Source: DATGZH01 sp035297265 (GTDB taxonomy: Bacteria > Actinomycetota > Acidimicrobiia > Acidimicrobiales > RAAP-2). From it: a stretch of DNA of 15,505 nucleotides. Position numbers and translations under genes: made by a program. The notes below the pieces were generated by a model. That model saw only the letters and a list, made by a program, of their open reading frames with translations. It was not told where the DNA came from and did not search any database. Shown in pieces: positions 7,178-15,119 of this stretch (the stretch's first letter is position 1; the number at the start of each line of letters is the position of its first letter). The DNA lies in NCBI GenBank assembly GCA_035297265.1, contig DATGZH010000058.1:1-15505 (forward strand), read 5' to 3'.

Positions 7178-8330
7178 GGGCCACGACCCCTTCCCCTTCG
7201 AAGTCCACCATCACGACCTCCACCGCGAGCGCCTCGCGCACGTGCGTCCGGCACTGCACCACGGCGAGCTCGCAGAGTCGTCGCAGCGGCTCGAGGAACG
7301 ACGCCGCCACGCAGGCCTCGAAGAAGTGTCGCGCCGTGGCCGTCTCGGTGGCCGCGGCCACGACCGACTCTGGCGCGCCGGACTCGCGGGCCACGCGGGC
7401 GAGGAGCTCGACGTCGACCTCGCTGCGGTGGAAGTGCGTCATCATCACGCCGGCCGCGAGCTTCGTGATCTTGCCGGCCATGGCCACGACGGTGGCGGCG
7501 CGCAGGCCGGCGGCGGCCGCCCGCCGCAGGGCGATGCCCGTGAAGTCGCCGACCTCGACGAAGCACACCGGGTCGAGCCCGGGCAGCAGGGCGAACGCCG
7601 CCTGCTCGGAGCGGCTGCCGGTGGCGAGCACCACCGTCGTCTCGCCCTGGGCCGCGGCCACGTCGATCTGCTGGACCACGCTGGCCCGGTAGGCGGCGGT
7701 CGAGAACGGCCGCACGATCCCCGTCGTCCCGAGGATCGAGATGCCGCCCACGATGCCGAGCCGGGCGTTCGTGGTCTTGGCCGCCATGGCCTCGCCTCCG
7801 GGCACCGAGAAACGGACGGTGACCGGCCGGTCGTCGGCCCGGGCCGCCTCGGGGTCGCCGGCCACCCCGGGCACCTCGCCGAGCGCGGCGAGGATCATCC
7901 GCCGCGGGACGGCGGTGATCGACGGCGCGCCGACCGGAAGGCCGAGGCCGGGCTTCGTGACGGTGCCCACGCCCGGGCCGGCCACGAGCTCGGACCGGCT
8001 CGCCCCTTCGGCCCATCGCACCTCGGCCGTGAGGTGGGCGCGGTCGGTGCAGTCGGGGTCGTCCCCGGCGTCCTTCACCACCGCGGCCGTCGCCGGACCG
8101 TCGGTCGGCACGGGGCCGGCAAAGAGCACGGGGAAGCTGACCCGCTGCCCGGCGGGCAGGGCCACGTCGACCTGGGCCGGGACGGTACCGGTCACGAGCC
8201 CGAGGGCCGCCGCCTTGGCCGCGGCCGAGGCGCAGGTCCCCGTGGTGAAGCCGGTGCGCAGCCCGCCTCGGCGGACCGCCACCTCCTCGCTCAGCTCGGG
8301 CTCGTACGGCGCCGGGCCGTCGTCAGCCAC
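7170..8330 (-). CDS. cbiD: Cobalt-precorrin-5B C1-methyltransferase (CbiD)
   Basis: A 386-aa CbiD, the SAM-dependent C1-methyltransferase of the oxygen-independent B12 route. The family opening LRTGFTTGTCASAAAKAA is at 24-41, VVKDAGDDPDCTD at 84-96, and later ISILGTTGIVRPFSTAAY and the ATGSRSEQ loop. I chose GTG 8330 because GGAGGG lies six bases upstream (8337-8342), the length fits the family, and the frame upstream of it encodes only Arg/Pro/Ser-rich shadow sequence inside cobM. The start overlaps the cobM stop by 8 bases, and the stop overlaps the cobL start by 8 bases. Together with CbiG in the same operon it argues against the CobG/CobF-type oxygen-dependent route. Confidence 0.95.
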   Translation of the reverse strand: MADDGPAPYEPELSEEVAVRRGGLRTGFTTGTCASAAAKAAALGLVTGTVPAQVDVALPAGQRVSFPVLFAGPVPTDGPATAAVVKDAGDDPDCTDRAHLTAEVRWAEGASRSELVAGPGVGTVTKPGLGLPVGAPSITAVPRRMILAALGEVPGVAGDPEAARADDRPVTVRFSVPGGEAMAAKTTNARLGIVGGISILGTTGIVRPFSTAAYRASVVQQIDVAAAQGETTVVLATGSRSEQAAFALLPGLDPVCFVEVGDFTGIALRRAAAAGLRAATVVAMAGKITKLAAGVMMTHFHRSEVDVELLARVARESGAPESVVAAATETATARHFFEACVAASFLEPLRRLCELAVVQCRTHVREALAVEVVMVDFEGEGVVARA

Positions 8331-9141
8331 GCCCCGCCCTCCGGACCGCCGGCCGGCCGGCCGTGGTCCCCGGGGCCGAGCGGCGGCGGAAGCCGTGGGC
8401 GAACCCGGGGTGGTAGAGGTGGCTCCGGGGCGCGTCGCCCTCGAGGGCCGGCCCCACGAGGACGAGGGCGGTCGTCGTGGCCCCGGTGGCCCGCATCGCC
8501 TCGGCGAGCGAGCCGACAGTGGTCGCGACGACCTGCTCGTCGGGCCAGCTGGCCCGGACCACCACCGCGGCCGGTGTCGCCTCGGTGTACGCGCTCGGCG
8601 GCGCGAGGAGCGCGCTCTGGAGGGCCTCGGGCCGGGCGGCCGACAAGAAGACGGCGAGCGTCGCCCCCGTGGCACAGAAGGCCCCGAGCGTCTCGCCGGC
8701 CGGCATCGAGCGGTGGGTCCGGTTGGCGAGGCGGGTCACCACCACGCTCTGGGCCACCTCGGGCACGGTGAGCTCCCGGCCGAGGGCGGCCGCCGCCGCG
8801 GCGAGCGAGGACACCCCGGGGACGATCTCGTAGGCCCGGCCTTGCCCCTCGCACCAGTCGAGCTGCTCCTGGATGGCCCCGTAGAGGGAGGGGTCACCCG
8901 AGTGGAGGCGCACGATACGCCCGTCGGGGTGGGTCCGGTAGACGTCGAGCACGTCCTCGAGCGTCATGGTCGCCGAGTCGACGACGAGGGCGTCGGGACC
9001 GGTGTGGGTGAGGAGGGCCTCGGGGACGAGCGAGGAGGCCCAGACGACGACGTCGGCCCGGCCGAGCCGCTCGGCGCCGCGGAGGGTGATGAGGTCGGGT
9101 GCCCCCGGTCCGGCGCCGACGAAACTGATGCAAGCGGTCAC
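8323..9141 (-). CDS. cobM: Precorrin-4 C11-methyltransferase (CobM/CbiF)
   Basis: A 272-aa SAM-dependent tetrapyrrole methyltransferase. It methylates C11 of (cobalt-)precorrin-4 to give (cobalt-)precorrin-5. The N-terminal GAGPGAPDLITLRG is at 9-22. LHSGDPSLYGAIQEQ (79-93) is the family's second SAM-site motif. VPGVSS is at 107-112. PEVAQSVVVTRLANRTHRS (127-145) is the CbiF-type stretch that separates it from CobI and CobJ. About 20 C-terminal residues (Arg/Gly/Pro-rich) extend past the family core and overlap the cbiD start by 8 bases. GTG 9141 overlaps the cobI stop (GTGA). There is little ribosome-site sequence of its own, so it is probably translated by coupling from cobI. Confidence 0.95.
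   Translation of the reverse strand: MTACISFVGAGPGAPDLITLRGAERLGRADVVVWASSLVPEALLTHTGPDALVVDSATMTLEDVLDVYRTHPDGRIVRLHSGDPSLYGAIQEQLDWCEGQGRAYEIVPGVSSLAAAAAALGRELTVPEVAQSVVVTRLANRTHRSMPAGETLGAFCATGATLAVFLSAARPEALQSALLAPPSAYTEATPAAVVVRASWPDEQVVATTVGSLAEAMRATGATTTALVLVGPALEGDAPRSHLYHPGFAHGFRRRSAPGTTAGRPAVRRAGRG
8337..8342 (-). promoter_or_regulatory. Ribosome binding site choosing the GTG start of cbiD
   Basis: GGAGGG on the minus strand is six bases before GTG 8330, within the last codons of cobM. The open frame runs on to 8675, but that extension has the residue bias of an out-of-frame shadow, so this site decides the start. Confidence 0.7.
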
Positions 9142-9893
9142 GGGCGCGGCGCCGGGGGGACGATCACGGTGGCGAGATAGGAGGCCGGGGTGGCCGCGGC
9201 GTCGGTGAGTGGTCCGACCCGCTCGCCTGGGAGGCCGAGCAGCTCGCCGAAGACCGCACCGTCGAGACGGCCGTGGCGGTCGAGCAGCTCGGCGATGGCC
9301 GGCACGTGGCGACCGCCCTTGTAGACGACGACTGCCCGCCCCGGCTCGGCCAGCGCCTCGGCCAGGTGCTCGGTGCCGTCGAGGGCGGTCACGAGGGCGA
9401 GGGAGTCGGTCCCGTCGAGGAGGACCGTGGCGCTCCGGGCCGCCAGCTCCTGGAAGGCGGTGATCCCCGGGACCGTGTCGACGGCGCCGCCCCAGCCGAG
9501 CCGGCCGAGCGCGGCCACGAGCGAGGGGAACGTGCTGTAGATGTTGGGGTCGCCCAGGGTGACGAAGGCCACGTGGCCGCCGTCGTCCAGCCAGGGGCGG
9601 AGGGCCGCGGCCGCCTTGTCGTGGCTGGCCCGCCGGGCCGCCTCCCCGTCACCGCCGCCGCTCATGTCGAACGGCAGCCGGACGATCGGGAGCTCGGGCA
9701 GCGCCGCCCGCACCACGGCCTCGGCCCGCCCGACCTCGTCGGGCGACGTGGTGGGGGCGACCACCCGGTCGGCCTCGGCGAGCACGGCCATGGCCCGGCG
9801 GGTGAGCAGGCCGGGGTCCCCTGGACCGACACCCACGCCGGTGAGCCGGCCCTCCGCCCGGACGGCGCTGGCCTCGGGGTGGGCCGCGTCCAT
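9138..9893 (-). CDS. cobI: Precorrin-2 C20-methyltransferase (CobI/CbiL)
   Basis: A 251-aa SAM-dependent methyltransferase that methylates C20 of (cobalt-)precorrin-2, the first corrin-committed methylation. Motifs in order are GVGPGDPGLLTRRA (21-34), DRVVAPTTS (42-50), RLPFDMS (72-78), TLGDPNIYSTF (112-122) and VPGITAFQELAA (141-152). The YSTF and PFDMS stretches are typical of CobI/CbiL rather than CobJ or CobM. The start is the ATG at 9893, 11 bases after the ABC transporter stop, with no strong ribosome site. The stop overlaps the cobM start (GTGA). Length fits the family. Confidence 0.95.
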   Translation of the reverse strand: MDAAHPEASAVRAEGRLTGVGVGPGDPGLLTRRAMAVLAEADRVVAPTTSPDEVGRAEAVVRAALPELPIVRLPFDMSGGGDGEAARRASHDKAAAALRPWLDDGGHVAFVTLGDPNIYSTFPSLVAALGRLGWGGAVDTVPGITAFQELAARSATVLLDGTDSLALVTALDGTEHLAEALAEPGRAVVVYKGGRHVPAIAELLDRHGRLDGAVFGELLGLPGERVGPLTDAAATPASYLATVIVPPAPRP

Positions 9894-9904
9894 GGCCGCC
9901 CAGG

Positions 9905-11878
9905 CTACGGCGTGGGCGTGGCGGGGACGTCGGGGGTGAAGGCCGCGGCCCGACCGTTGCCCCCCGCCGACGGCCCGCCGTGGCCGCCGGTGGGCGCGTC
10001 GTCGTCCTCCTGGTCGGCGAACTGGGTGCGGTAGAGCTCGGCGTAGAGGCCGCCCCGGGCCAGGAGCTCGCGGTGGGTGCCCTCCTCGACGATGCGGCCG
10101 TCCTCGATGACGAGCAGCCGGTCGGCCTCCCGCACGGTCGAGAGCCGGTGGGCGATGACGAGCGAGGTGCGCCCGGCCAGCGTGAGGCGGAGGGCCTCTT
10201 GGACGGCGGCCTCGGACTCCGAGTCGAGGTGGGCGGTGGCCTCGTCGAGGACGACCACGTCGGGGGCCTTCAAGATGAGCCGGGCGAGGGCCACGCGCTG
10301 CTTCTCGCCACCCGACAGGCGGTAGCCCCGTTCGCCGACGACCGTCTCGAGACCGTCCGGGAGGGCCCCGACCAGGTGGTCGATCTGGGCCCGGACGAGG
10401 GCGGCGACGAGCTCGTTGTCGGTCGCCTCCGGCCGGGCGTAGCGGAGGTTCTCGGCCAGGCTGGCGTGGAAGAGGTGCGGGTCCTGGGTCACGACGCCGA
10501 TGACGTCTTGGATCGAGGCCAAGCTGGCGTCCCGCACGTCGACGCCATCGATCCGGACCGCCCCGCCGGTCACGTCGTAGAGGCGCGGCACGAGGGACGA
10601 GATCGTGGTCTTGCCGGCACCCGAGGGGCCGACGAGGGCCACGAGCTGGCCCGGCTCGATGCGGAACGACACGTCGTGAAGGACGGGCACCCGCTCGGCC
10701 TGCTCGAGCTGGGCCACCGCCTCGAGGGAGGCCAAGGACACGTCCTCGGCGCTCGGGTAGGCGAAGTCCACGTGGTCGAACTCGATCGTGGCCGGGCCCC
10801 GGGGGAGCTCGACGGGGTCGGGGCGTTCGTCGATCATCGGCACGAGGTCGAGCACCTCGAAGACCCGCTCGAAGGAGACGAGCGTCGTCATCACGTCGAG
10901 GTTCACGTTCGAGAGCTGCGTGAGCGGCTGGTAGAGGCGGGCCAAGTAGGCGGTGAGGGCCACGAGCGTGCCGACCTGGATCTCCCCGTGGACGGCCGCC
11001 ACTCCGCCGAAGCCGTAGGCGAACGCCGTGGCCAGGGCGGCGGTGAGGGTGAGGGCGACGAGGAAGAGGCGGGCATAGAGGGCCTGGGCGATGCCGATGT
11101 CGCGGACCCGTGCCGCCTTGTCCTCGAAGCTCGTCGCCTCCGCCTCGGGTCGGCCGAAGAGCTTGACCAGCATGGCGCCCGAGACGTTGAAGCGCTCGTT
11201 CATGACCATGTTCATCTCGGCGTTCAGGTTGTACGACTCACGGGTCATGGCCCCGAGCTTGCGGCCGACGAAGCGAGCCGGGATGAGGAAGATCGGCAGG
11301 AGGATGAGGGCGACGAGCGTGATCTGCCAGGAGAGCCAGAACATGAGAATGAGCACGATGATGACGCTCACGAAGTTCCCCACCACGTTCGAGAGCAGGT
11401 CGGTGAAGGCCTGCTGGGCGCCGATCACGTCGTTGTTGAGCCGGCTCACCAGGGCCCCGGTCTGCGTTCGGGTGAAGAAGGCCAGTGGCATGCGCTGGAT
11501 GTGGCGGAACACCTTGGAGCGCATGTCGTAGATGAGCCCCTCGCCCACGAGCGCCGACACCCGTCGCTCGAACAGCGACAGCCCGGCGTCAACGATGGCG
11601 ACGACGGCGGCAAGGATGGCGAGGCCCACGATGAGCTCGGTGTTCTTGCCGGAGATGCCCTTGTCGATGATGGCCCGCAGGATCAGCGGGTTGATGGCCC
11701 CGACGACGGCGTCGAGCACGACGACCGGGAGGAAGACGGCGAGGATCTTGCGGTAGGGCACGGCGAAGCGGAGCATCCGCTTGGTCGTGCCCGGCTTGAT
11801 CCGGTGCTGGAGCACCGAGCGGTCCTGGCGGAACGAGCGCATGCCGGCCCAGCCCATGGCGCGTCCGGGAGGTGGCAT
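9905..11878 (-). CDS. ABC exporter-type half-transporter (fused membrane and ATPase domains) inside the B12 operon
   Basis: A 657-aa type IV (MsbA/LmrA-like) half-transporter, expected to work as a dimer in the cytoplasmic membrane. Membrane helices lie near 46-70, 81-103, 162-183, 185-204, 270-290 and about 302-318. The ATPase domain has Walker A GPSGAGKTT (417-425), Q-loop Gln465, signature LSGGEKQ (521-527), Walker B VVVLDEAT (541-548) and switch His577, all intact. About 20 extra residues, with the motif VSLASLE, lie between the A-loop region FAYPS (372-376) and HDVSF (401-405); standard exporters lack them. The last 35 residues are a Gly/Asp/Pro-rich tail. It sits 10 bases after cbiA and 11 bases before cobI, so it is co-transcribed with B12 genes. 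The substrate cannot be read from the sequence; a corrinoid, a precursor or an unrelated drug are all possible. ATG 11878 is used; later in-frame ATGs at 11857 and 11842 are alternatives. Confidence 0.92.
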   Translation of the reverse strand: MPPPGRAMGWAGMRSFRQDRSVLQHRIKPGTTKRMLRFAVPYRKILAVFLPVVVLDAVVGAINPLILRAIIDKGISGKNTELIVGLAILAAVVAIVDAGLSLFERRVSALVGEGLIYDMRSKVFRHIQRMPLAFFTRTQTGALVSRLNNDVIGAQQAFTDLLSNVVGNFVSVIIVLILMFWLSWQITLVALILLPIFLIPARFVGRKLGAMTRESYNLNAEMNMVMNERFNVSGAMLVKLFGRPEAEATSFEDKAARVRDIGIAQALYARLFLVALTLTAALATAFAYGFGGVAAVHGEIQVGTLVALTAYLARLYQPLTQLSNVNLDVMTTLVSFERVFEVLDLVPMIDERPDPVELPRGPATIEFDHVDFAYPSAEDVSLASLEAVAQLEQAERVPVLHDVSFRIEPGQLVALVGPSGAGKTTISSLVPRLYDVTGGAVRIDGVDVRDASLASIQDVIGVVTQDPHLFHASLAENLRYARPEATDNELVAALVRAQIDHLVGALPDGLETVVGERGYRLSGGEKQRVALARLILKAPDVVVLDEATAHLDSESEAAVQEALRLTLAGRTSLVIAHRLSTVREADRLLVIEDGRIVEEGTHRELLARGGLYAELYRTQFADQEDDDAPTGGHGGPSAGGNGRAAAFTPDVPATPTP

Positions 11879-11888
11879 GCCGTCGAGC

Positions 11889-13229
11889 CTACGGGCGACC
11901 CGTCCGTTCCGAGGCGGCGGTGGCCACGAAGCGCTCCGCCGGTCCCGGGTCCGCGCCGAGGTGAAGATGCAGGTAGGAGGCCAGGAGCGACGGCGAGGCG
12001 AAGCCGCCGTCGGTCGTGCCGGCCCGGCCGACGAGCTCGAGCGCGTCGCCGGCGGGTGAGAGCGCCGAGTAGTGGAGCTCGTGGCCGCGGAGGGCCGCGC
12101 CTTTTTGTGCCACCGGGTTGTCGCGTCGGACGGTGGCCCGCCGGTAGCCCACGGTGACCCTCCCGGTCATCGTGGCCGCCGCGGGCAGTGCCCCGCACAG
12201 GCGGTGGCCGTCGATCGAGCGGGCCAGCCACAGGAGGCCGCCGCACTCGGCCCACGTCGGGAGGCCGCCGCGCACGCGGGCCGCCACCTCGTCGAGGAGC
12301 TTGGTGTTGGCCGCCAGGCCTTCGGCGAACACCTCGGGGAAGCCGCCCCCGGCGTAGAGGGCCCGGGCCCCGTCCGGGAGCGCCTCGTCGACCAGCGGGT
12401 CGAAGGGCAGGAGGTCGGCTCCCGCCTCGGCCAGGCGTTCCAGGTTGTCGGGGTAGGCGAAGCTGAAGGCCGGCCCGGCCACGACCGCCACCGGCACCGC
12501 CCGCTCCGTCACCCGCCGGGTGGCCGCCAGGTCGCCGACCCTGAGCTCGGGCGCGGCCCGGGCCAGCCGCACGAGGGCCTCGAGGTCGACCGCGCCGTTC
12601 ACCACCTCGGCCAGTCGTCGCACCGACTCGGCGACGGCGGCGCGCCCCTCGACCACGGGGACGAGGCCGAGGTGGCGGTCCCGCCAGCGAAGGGCGGGGT
12701 CGCGCCGGAGCGCTCCGAGGACCGGCACCCGGGTGGGGGCGAGGGCCTCGCGCAGGAGCGACTCGTGGTGGTCGCTCCCCACCCGGTTGAGCACGACCCC
12801 GGCGAGCGTGACGTCGTGGTGGGCGAGGAGGTGGGCGGCGAAGCCCTCCACGAGGGCCGCCACCGACGCGCTCATCGACGAGCCGTCGACCACGAGGACC
12901 ACTGGCGCCGAGAGGAGCGCGGCCACCTCGGCCGTGCTGGCCTCGCTCGTGGCGCCGACCCCGTCGAACAGCCCCATCACCCCTTCGACGACGAGCACCT
13001 CGGCGCCGGCCGCTGCCCGGGCGGCCAATGGGGCGATCGCGTCGCGCCCGGCGAGGAAGGCGTCGAGGTTGCGTCCCGGCCGACCCGTCGCCACTTCGTG
13101 GTAGCCCGGGTCGATGAAGTCCGGACCGACCTTGGCTGGGGCCACCTGCACCCCGCGTCCGGCCAGCGCGGCCATGATGCCGGTGGCCACGGTGGTCTTG
13201 CCGCACCCCGAATGGGTGCCGGCCACCAC
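11889..13229 (-). CDS. cbiA: Cobyrinate a,c-diamide synthase (CbiA/CobB)
   Basis: This glutamine-dependent amidotransferase amidates the a and c side chains of cobyrinic acid using ATP. Counting from GTG 13229 (446 aa), the dethiobiotin-synthetase-like ATPase domain starts with the P-loop GTHSGCGKTT (4-13), then KVGPDFIDPGYH (33-44) and EGVMGLFDG (82-90). The class I glutaminase-like domain has YAGGGFPE (292-299), the catalytic Cys329 in WAECGGLLWL and a His-rich end motif YLHLHLG (419-425). The GTG start cuts the first beta strand short, because in-frame sequence upstream reads LGTRLVVAGTHSG. A CTG at 13256 overlapping the cobO stop (CTGA), with AGAAGGG nine bases upstream, would restore it and give 455 aa. 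I keep GTG as the conventional start but think CTG is quite possible. The stop is 10 bases before the ABC gene. Confidence 0.93.
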   Translation of the reverse strand: MVAGTHSGCGKTTVATGIMAALAGRGVQVAPAKVGPDFIDPGYHEVATGRPGRNLDAFLAGRDAIAPLAARAAAGAEVLVVEGVMGLFDGVGATSEASTAEVAALLSAPVVLVVDGSSMSASVAALVEGFAAHLLAHHDVTLAGVVLNRVGSDHHESLLREALAPTRVPVLGALRRDPALRWRDRHLGLVPVVEGRAAVAESVRRLAEVVNGAVDLEALVRLARAAPELRVGDLAATRRVTERAVPVAVVAGPAFSFAYPDNLERLAEAGADLLPFDPLVDEALPDGARALYAGGGFPEVFAEGLAANTKLLDEVAARVRGGLPTWAECGGLLWLARSIDGHRLCGALPAAATMTGRVTVGYRRATVRRDNPVAQKGAALRGHELHYSALSPAGDALELVGRAGTTDGGFASPSLLASYLHLHLGADPGPAERFVATAASERTGRP

Positions 13230-13252
13230 GAGCCGGGTGCCGAGGACCTGGC

Positions 13253-13777
13253 TCAGTACTCGATACCCTTCTTGGCCTTCACGCCCCGGTCGTAGACGTG
13301 CTTCACCTTGCGCATCTCGGTGACCGTGTCGGCCACCTCGATCAGTTCGGGCGCGGCGTTGCGCCCGGTGATGACGACGTTCGTGTGCGGGGCTCGTCCT
13401 CGGATGCCGGCGACGACGTCGTCGACGGGGACCCAGCCGTAACTCACGGCGTAGGTGAGCTCGTCGAGGATGAGGAGGTCGTAGTCGCCGGAGGCCAGCT
13501 TGTCGCGGGCCACGCCCCAGGCGTGACGGCCCTTGGCCGCCGTCTCGTCGAGGTCGGTGGACTCCCAGGTGAAGCCGTCACCGAGCGTGTGCCACTCGAT
13601 GCCGAGGTGATCGGCCAGCTTGCGCTCGCCGGTCTTCCACTTGCCGCCCTTCACGAACTGCACGACACCGACCCGCCAGCCCCGGGCCCAGCCGCGTCCC
13701 ATGACCCCGAAGGCCGACGAGGACTTCCCTTTGCCGTCACCGGTGTTGACCAGCACGATCGATTCGGCCCGGGCCAT
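13253..13777 (-). CDS. cobO: ATP:corrinoid adenosyltransferase (CobO/BtuR/CobA type)
   Basis: A 174-aa cytoplasmic enzyme that transfers the adenosyl group of ATP to Co(I) corrinoid. It begins almost directly with the P-loop NTGDGKGKS (11-19). It continues with QFVKGGKWKTGE (40-51), GFTWES (68-73), the Walker B-like LLILDEL (101-107) and the family C-terminus ITGRNAAPELIEVADTVTEM, ending KHVYDRGVKAKKGIEY. The N-terminal arm of the E. coli BtuR type is missing. ATG 13777 is used; GTG 13786 would add three residues, and neither has a ribosome site, so leaderless translation is possible. It is the first gene of the B12 operon, 57 bases after the Fic stop. That gap is too short for a cobalamin riboswitch. 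Confidence 0.94.
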   Translation of the reverse strand: MARAESIVLVNTGDGKGKSSSAFGVMGRGWARGWRVGVVQFVKGGKWKTGERKLADHLGIEWHTLGDGFTWESTDLDETAAKGRHAWGVARDKLASGDYDLLILDELTYAVSYGWVPVDDVVAGIRGRAPHTNVVITGRNAAPELIEVADTVTEMRKVKHVYDRGVKAKKGIEY

Positions 13778-13834
13778 GACGCCCACGGTAGTCCGGGCTT
13801 GCTACCACGACAGCAACCGTGGCTGACGACGTCT

Positions 13835-15112
13835 TCACGTCGCCGGGGCACGACGCGGGACACGACGCGACGGCCCGGACGACCGTGTGTTGCCGGTCGG
13901 ACTGGCAAGACGACGTTCAAGGTCGGTGAACTGGTTGATCAACTCCGGTGTCTCGAACGCACGGTTGCGTCGCCCGACATTGATCTGCTTGAGGATGCCG
14001 GCCTCTTGTAGCTGAGCGATGGCGAGGTTGGTTGCCTGGAACGAGCGCCCGATGAGGTCGGCAGCACCATTGACCGTGACAATCGGCGCCCCCGGCAGTG
14101 CGTTGATCAGACGATCGGCAGCCGATCCGGCCCTCATCCGACCCAGCCGCTGGCGCCACTTGGCCTGTATGGACGACACCTGAGCTTCGAAGGCTTCGGC
14201 ATCACCGATCGCCCGGCAACACGCCGTGGCGAAAAGCCCGATCCAGCCATTCACACCGTCGATCGCATGTTTGGAGTCGGGCCGACCGACGTAACGCGTG
14301 GCGGTAAGGCCTGCGATGTAGTCCTGGTACCAGGTGGCAAGGACGAGAGAGATCGGTGGCAGCACGCGGACGGCGAGTCCGCGACGCCTGAGAACCAGAT
14401 GGATCAGGACACGCCCGATCCGCCCGTTGCCGTCCACGAACGGGTGGATCGTCTCGAACTGGGCATGAGCCAGGGCCGCCTGCGCGATGGGTGGCAGCGA
14501 GTCCGCGTTGCAGAAGGCACAGAGGTCGTCTAGCAGCTTCCAGACGTCCTCGGGCGGTGGTGGCACGAAGATCGCCGAGCACGGGTTATAGCTGCTCCCA
14601 CCGATCCAGTTCTGCACGGTGCGGATCTGGCCGCCCGTGTCTTCGAGGGGTGTCGCGGCGAGAAGCCGGCGGTGCCCTTCGACGAGCGTGTCGAGGGTGA
14701 TGTCGTCTCCCGATCCGACCGTGGAGAGCGCCCACGCCATCGCCCGGATGTTCCCGAGGACTTCGACCGCGGTGACGTCGTTCGCCTCGTCGCCCAGCGC
14801 CTGGGCCGCTTCGGCTCGGAGGAGCCGTCGGCCACCCACGACGAGGCCCTCGATCTTGGATGAGGCGACGGATTCGGCCCGCAGCAGGAGACGGGCCAGC
14901 GCCTCGGTGTCGGCCAGGGCGGTGGCGCTTGCATCGAACCGGGCGATGGCCGTCTCGGCGTCGGCGATGTCGGCGGCGACCTCTCCGTCGAGCCGGACCC
15001 CACGTCCGACCAGTTGGTCGGGAACGTACGCTTCGTAGTCACAGGAGGCCCGGTCCCGACGGGGCAAGCCCGAAATGTCGCTCTTCCAGCGGCGCCTGAC
15101 AACCTTGGACAT
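13835..15112 (-). CDS. Fic-family protein (AMP-transferase type) with intramolecular inhibitory helix and C-terminal winged helix
   Basis: A 425-aa Fic protein, predicted to transfer AMP from ATP to Tyr/Ser/Thr of a target. The Fic motif HPFVDGNGRIGR (223-234) is complete, with catalytic His223 and Arg234. Upstream at 84-89 is SSKIEG, matching the inhibitory (S/T)xxxE(G/N) motif; its Glu88 blocks ATP positioning in class II Fic proteins. The target-dock flap is around NPCSAIFVPPPPEDV (176-190). Residues about 345-390 look like a winged helix-turn-helix (GAADLIGRSFQATNLAIAQLQEAG), followed by a basic, low-complexity tail. The ATG is supported by AAGGAG five bases upstream. No separate antitoxin gene is seen, as expected for class II. 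Third-position G/C bias is visibly weaker than in the B12 genes, suggesting acquisition by transfer. The upstream palindrome suggests self-regulation. Confidence 0.93.
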   Translation of the reverse strand: MSKVVRRRWKSDISGLPRRDRASCDYEAYVPDQLVGRGVRLDGEVAADIADAETAIARFDASATALADTEALARLLLRAESVASSKIEGLVVGGRRLLRAEAAQALGDEANDVTAVEVLGNIRAMAWALSTVGSGDDITLDTLVEGHRRLLAATPLEDTGGQIRTVQNWIGGSSYNPCSAIFVPPPPEDVWKLLDDLCAFCNADSLPPIAQAALAHAQFETIHPFVDGNGRIGRVLIHLVLRRRGLAVRVLPPISLVLATWYQDYIAGLTATRYVGRPDSKHAIDGVNGWIGLFATACCRAIGDAEAFEAQVSSIQAKWRQRLGRMRAGSAADRLINALPGAPIVTVNGAADLIGRSFQATNLAIAQLQEAGILKQINVGRRNRAFETPELINQFTDLERRLASPTGNTRSSGPSRRVPRRAPAT

Positions 15113-15119
15113 GGGAACT

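Noticed and set aside
8331..8675. N-terminal extension of cbiD to 8675
   Set aside because: It is Arg/Pro/Ser-rich shadow sequence inside cobM. The family N-terminus and a strong ribosome site place the start at 8330.
9980..12157. Very long plus-strand open frames opposite the B12 genes (also 2840-4225, 7242-8771, 12072-13295)
   Set aside because: They mirror genuine minus-strand enzymes, are Arg/Gly/Ala/His-biased, and show no domain. They are the expected antisense shadows in very GC-rich DNA.
13805..13822. Hairpin CCACG/CGTGG after the Fic stop as a terminator
   Set aside because: The stem is only five pairs with an 8-base loop and has no T-run, so it is not convincing.
13835..15112. Two-gene toxin-antitoxin (FicT/FicA) module
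   Set aside because: No separate small inhibitor gene is present. The inhibitory SxxxEG motif is inside the protein, so it is the self-inhibited class.
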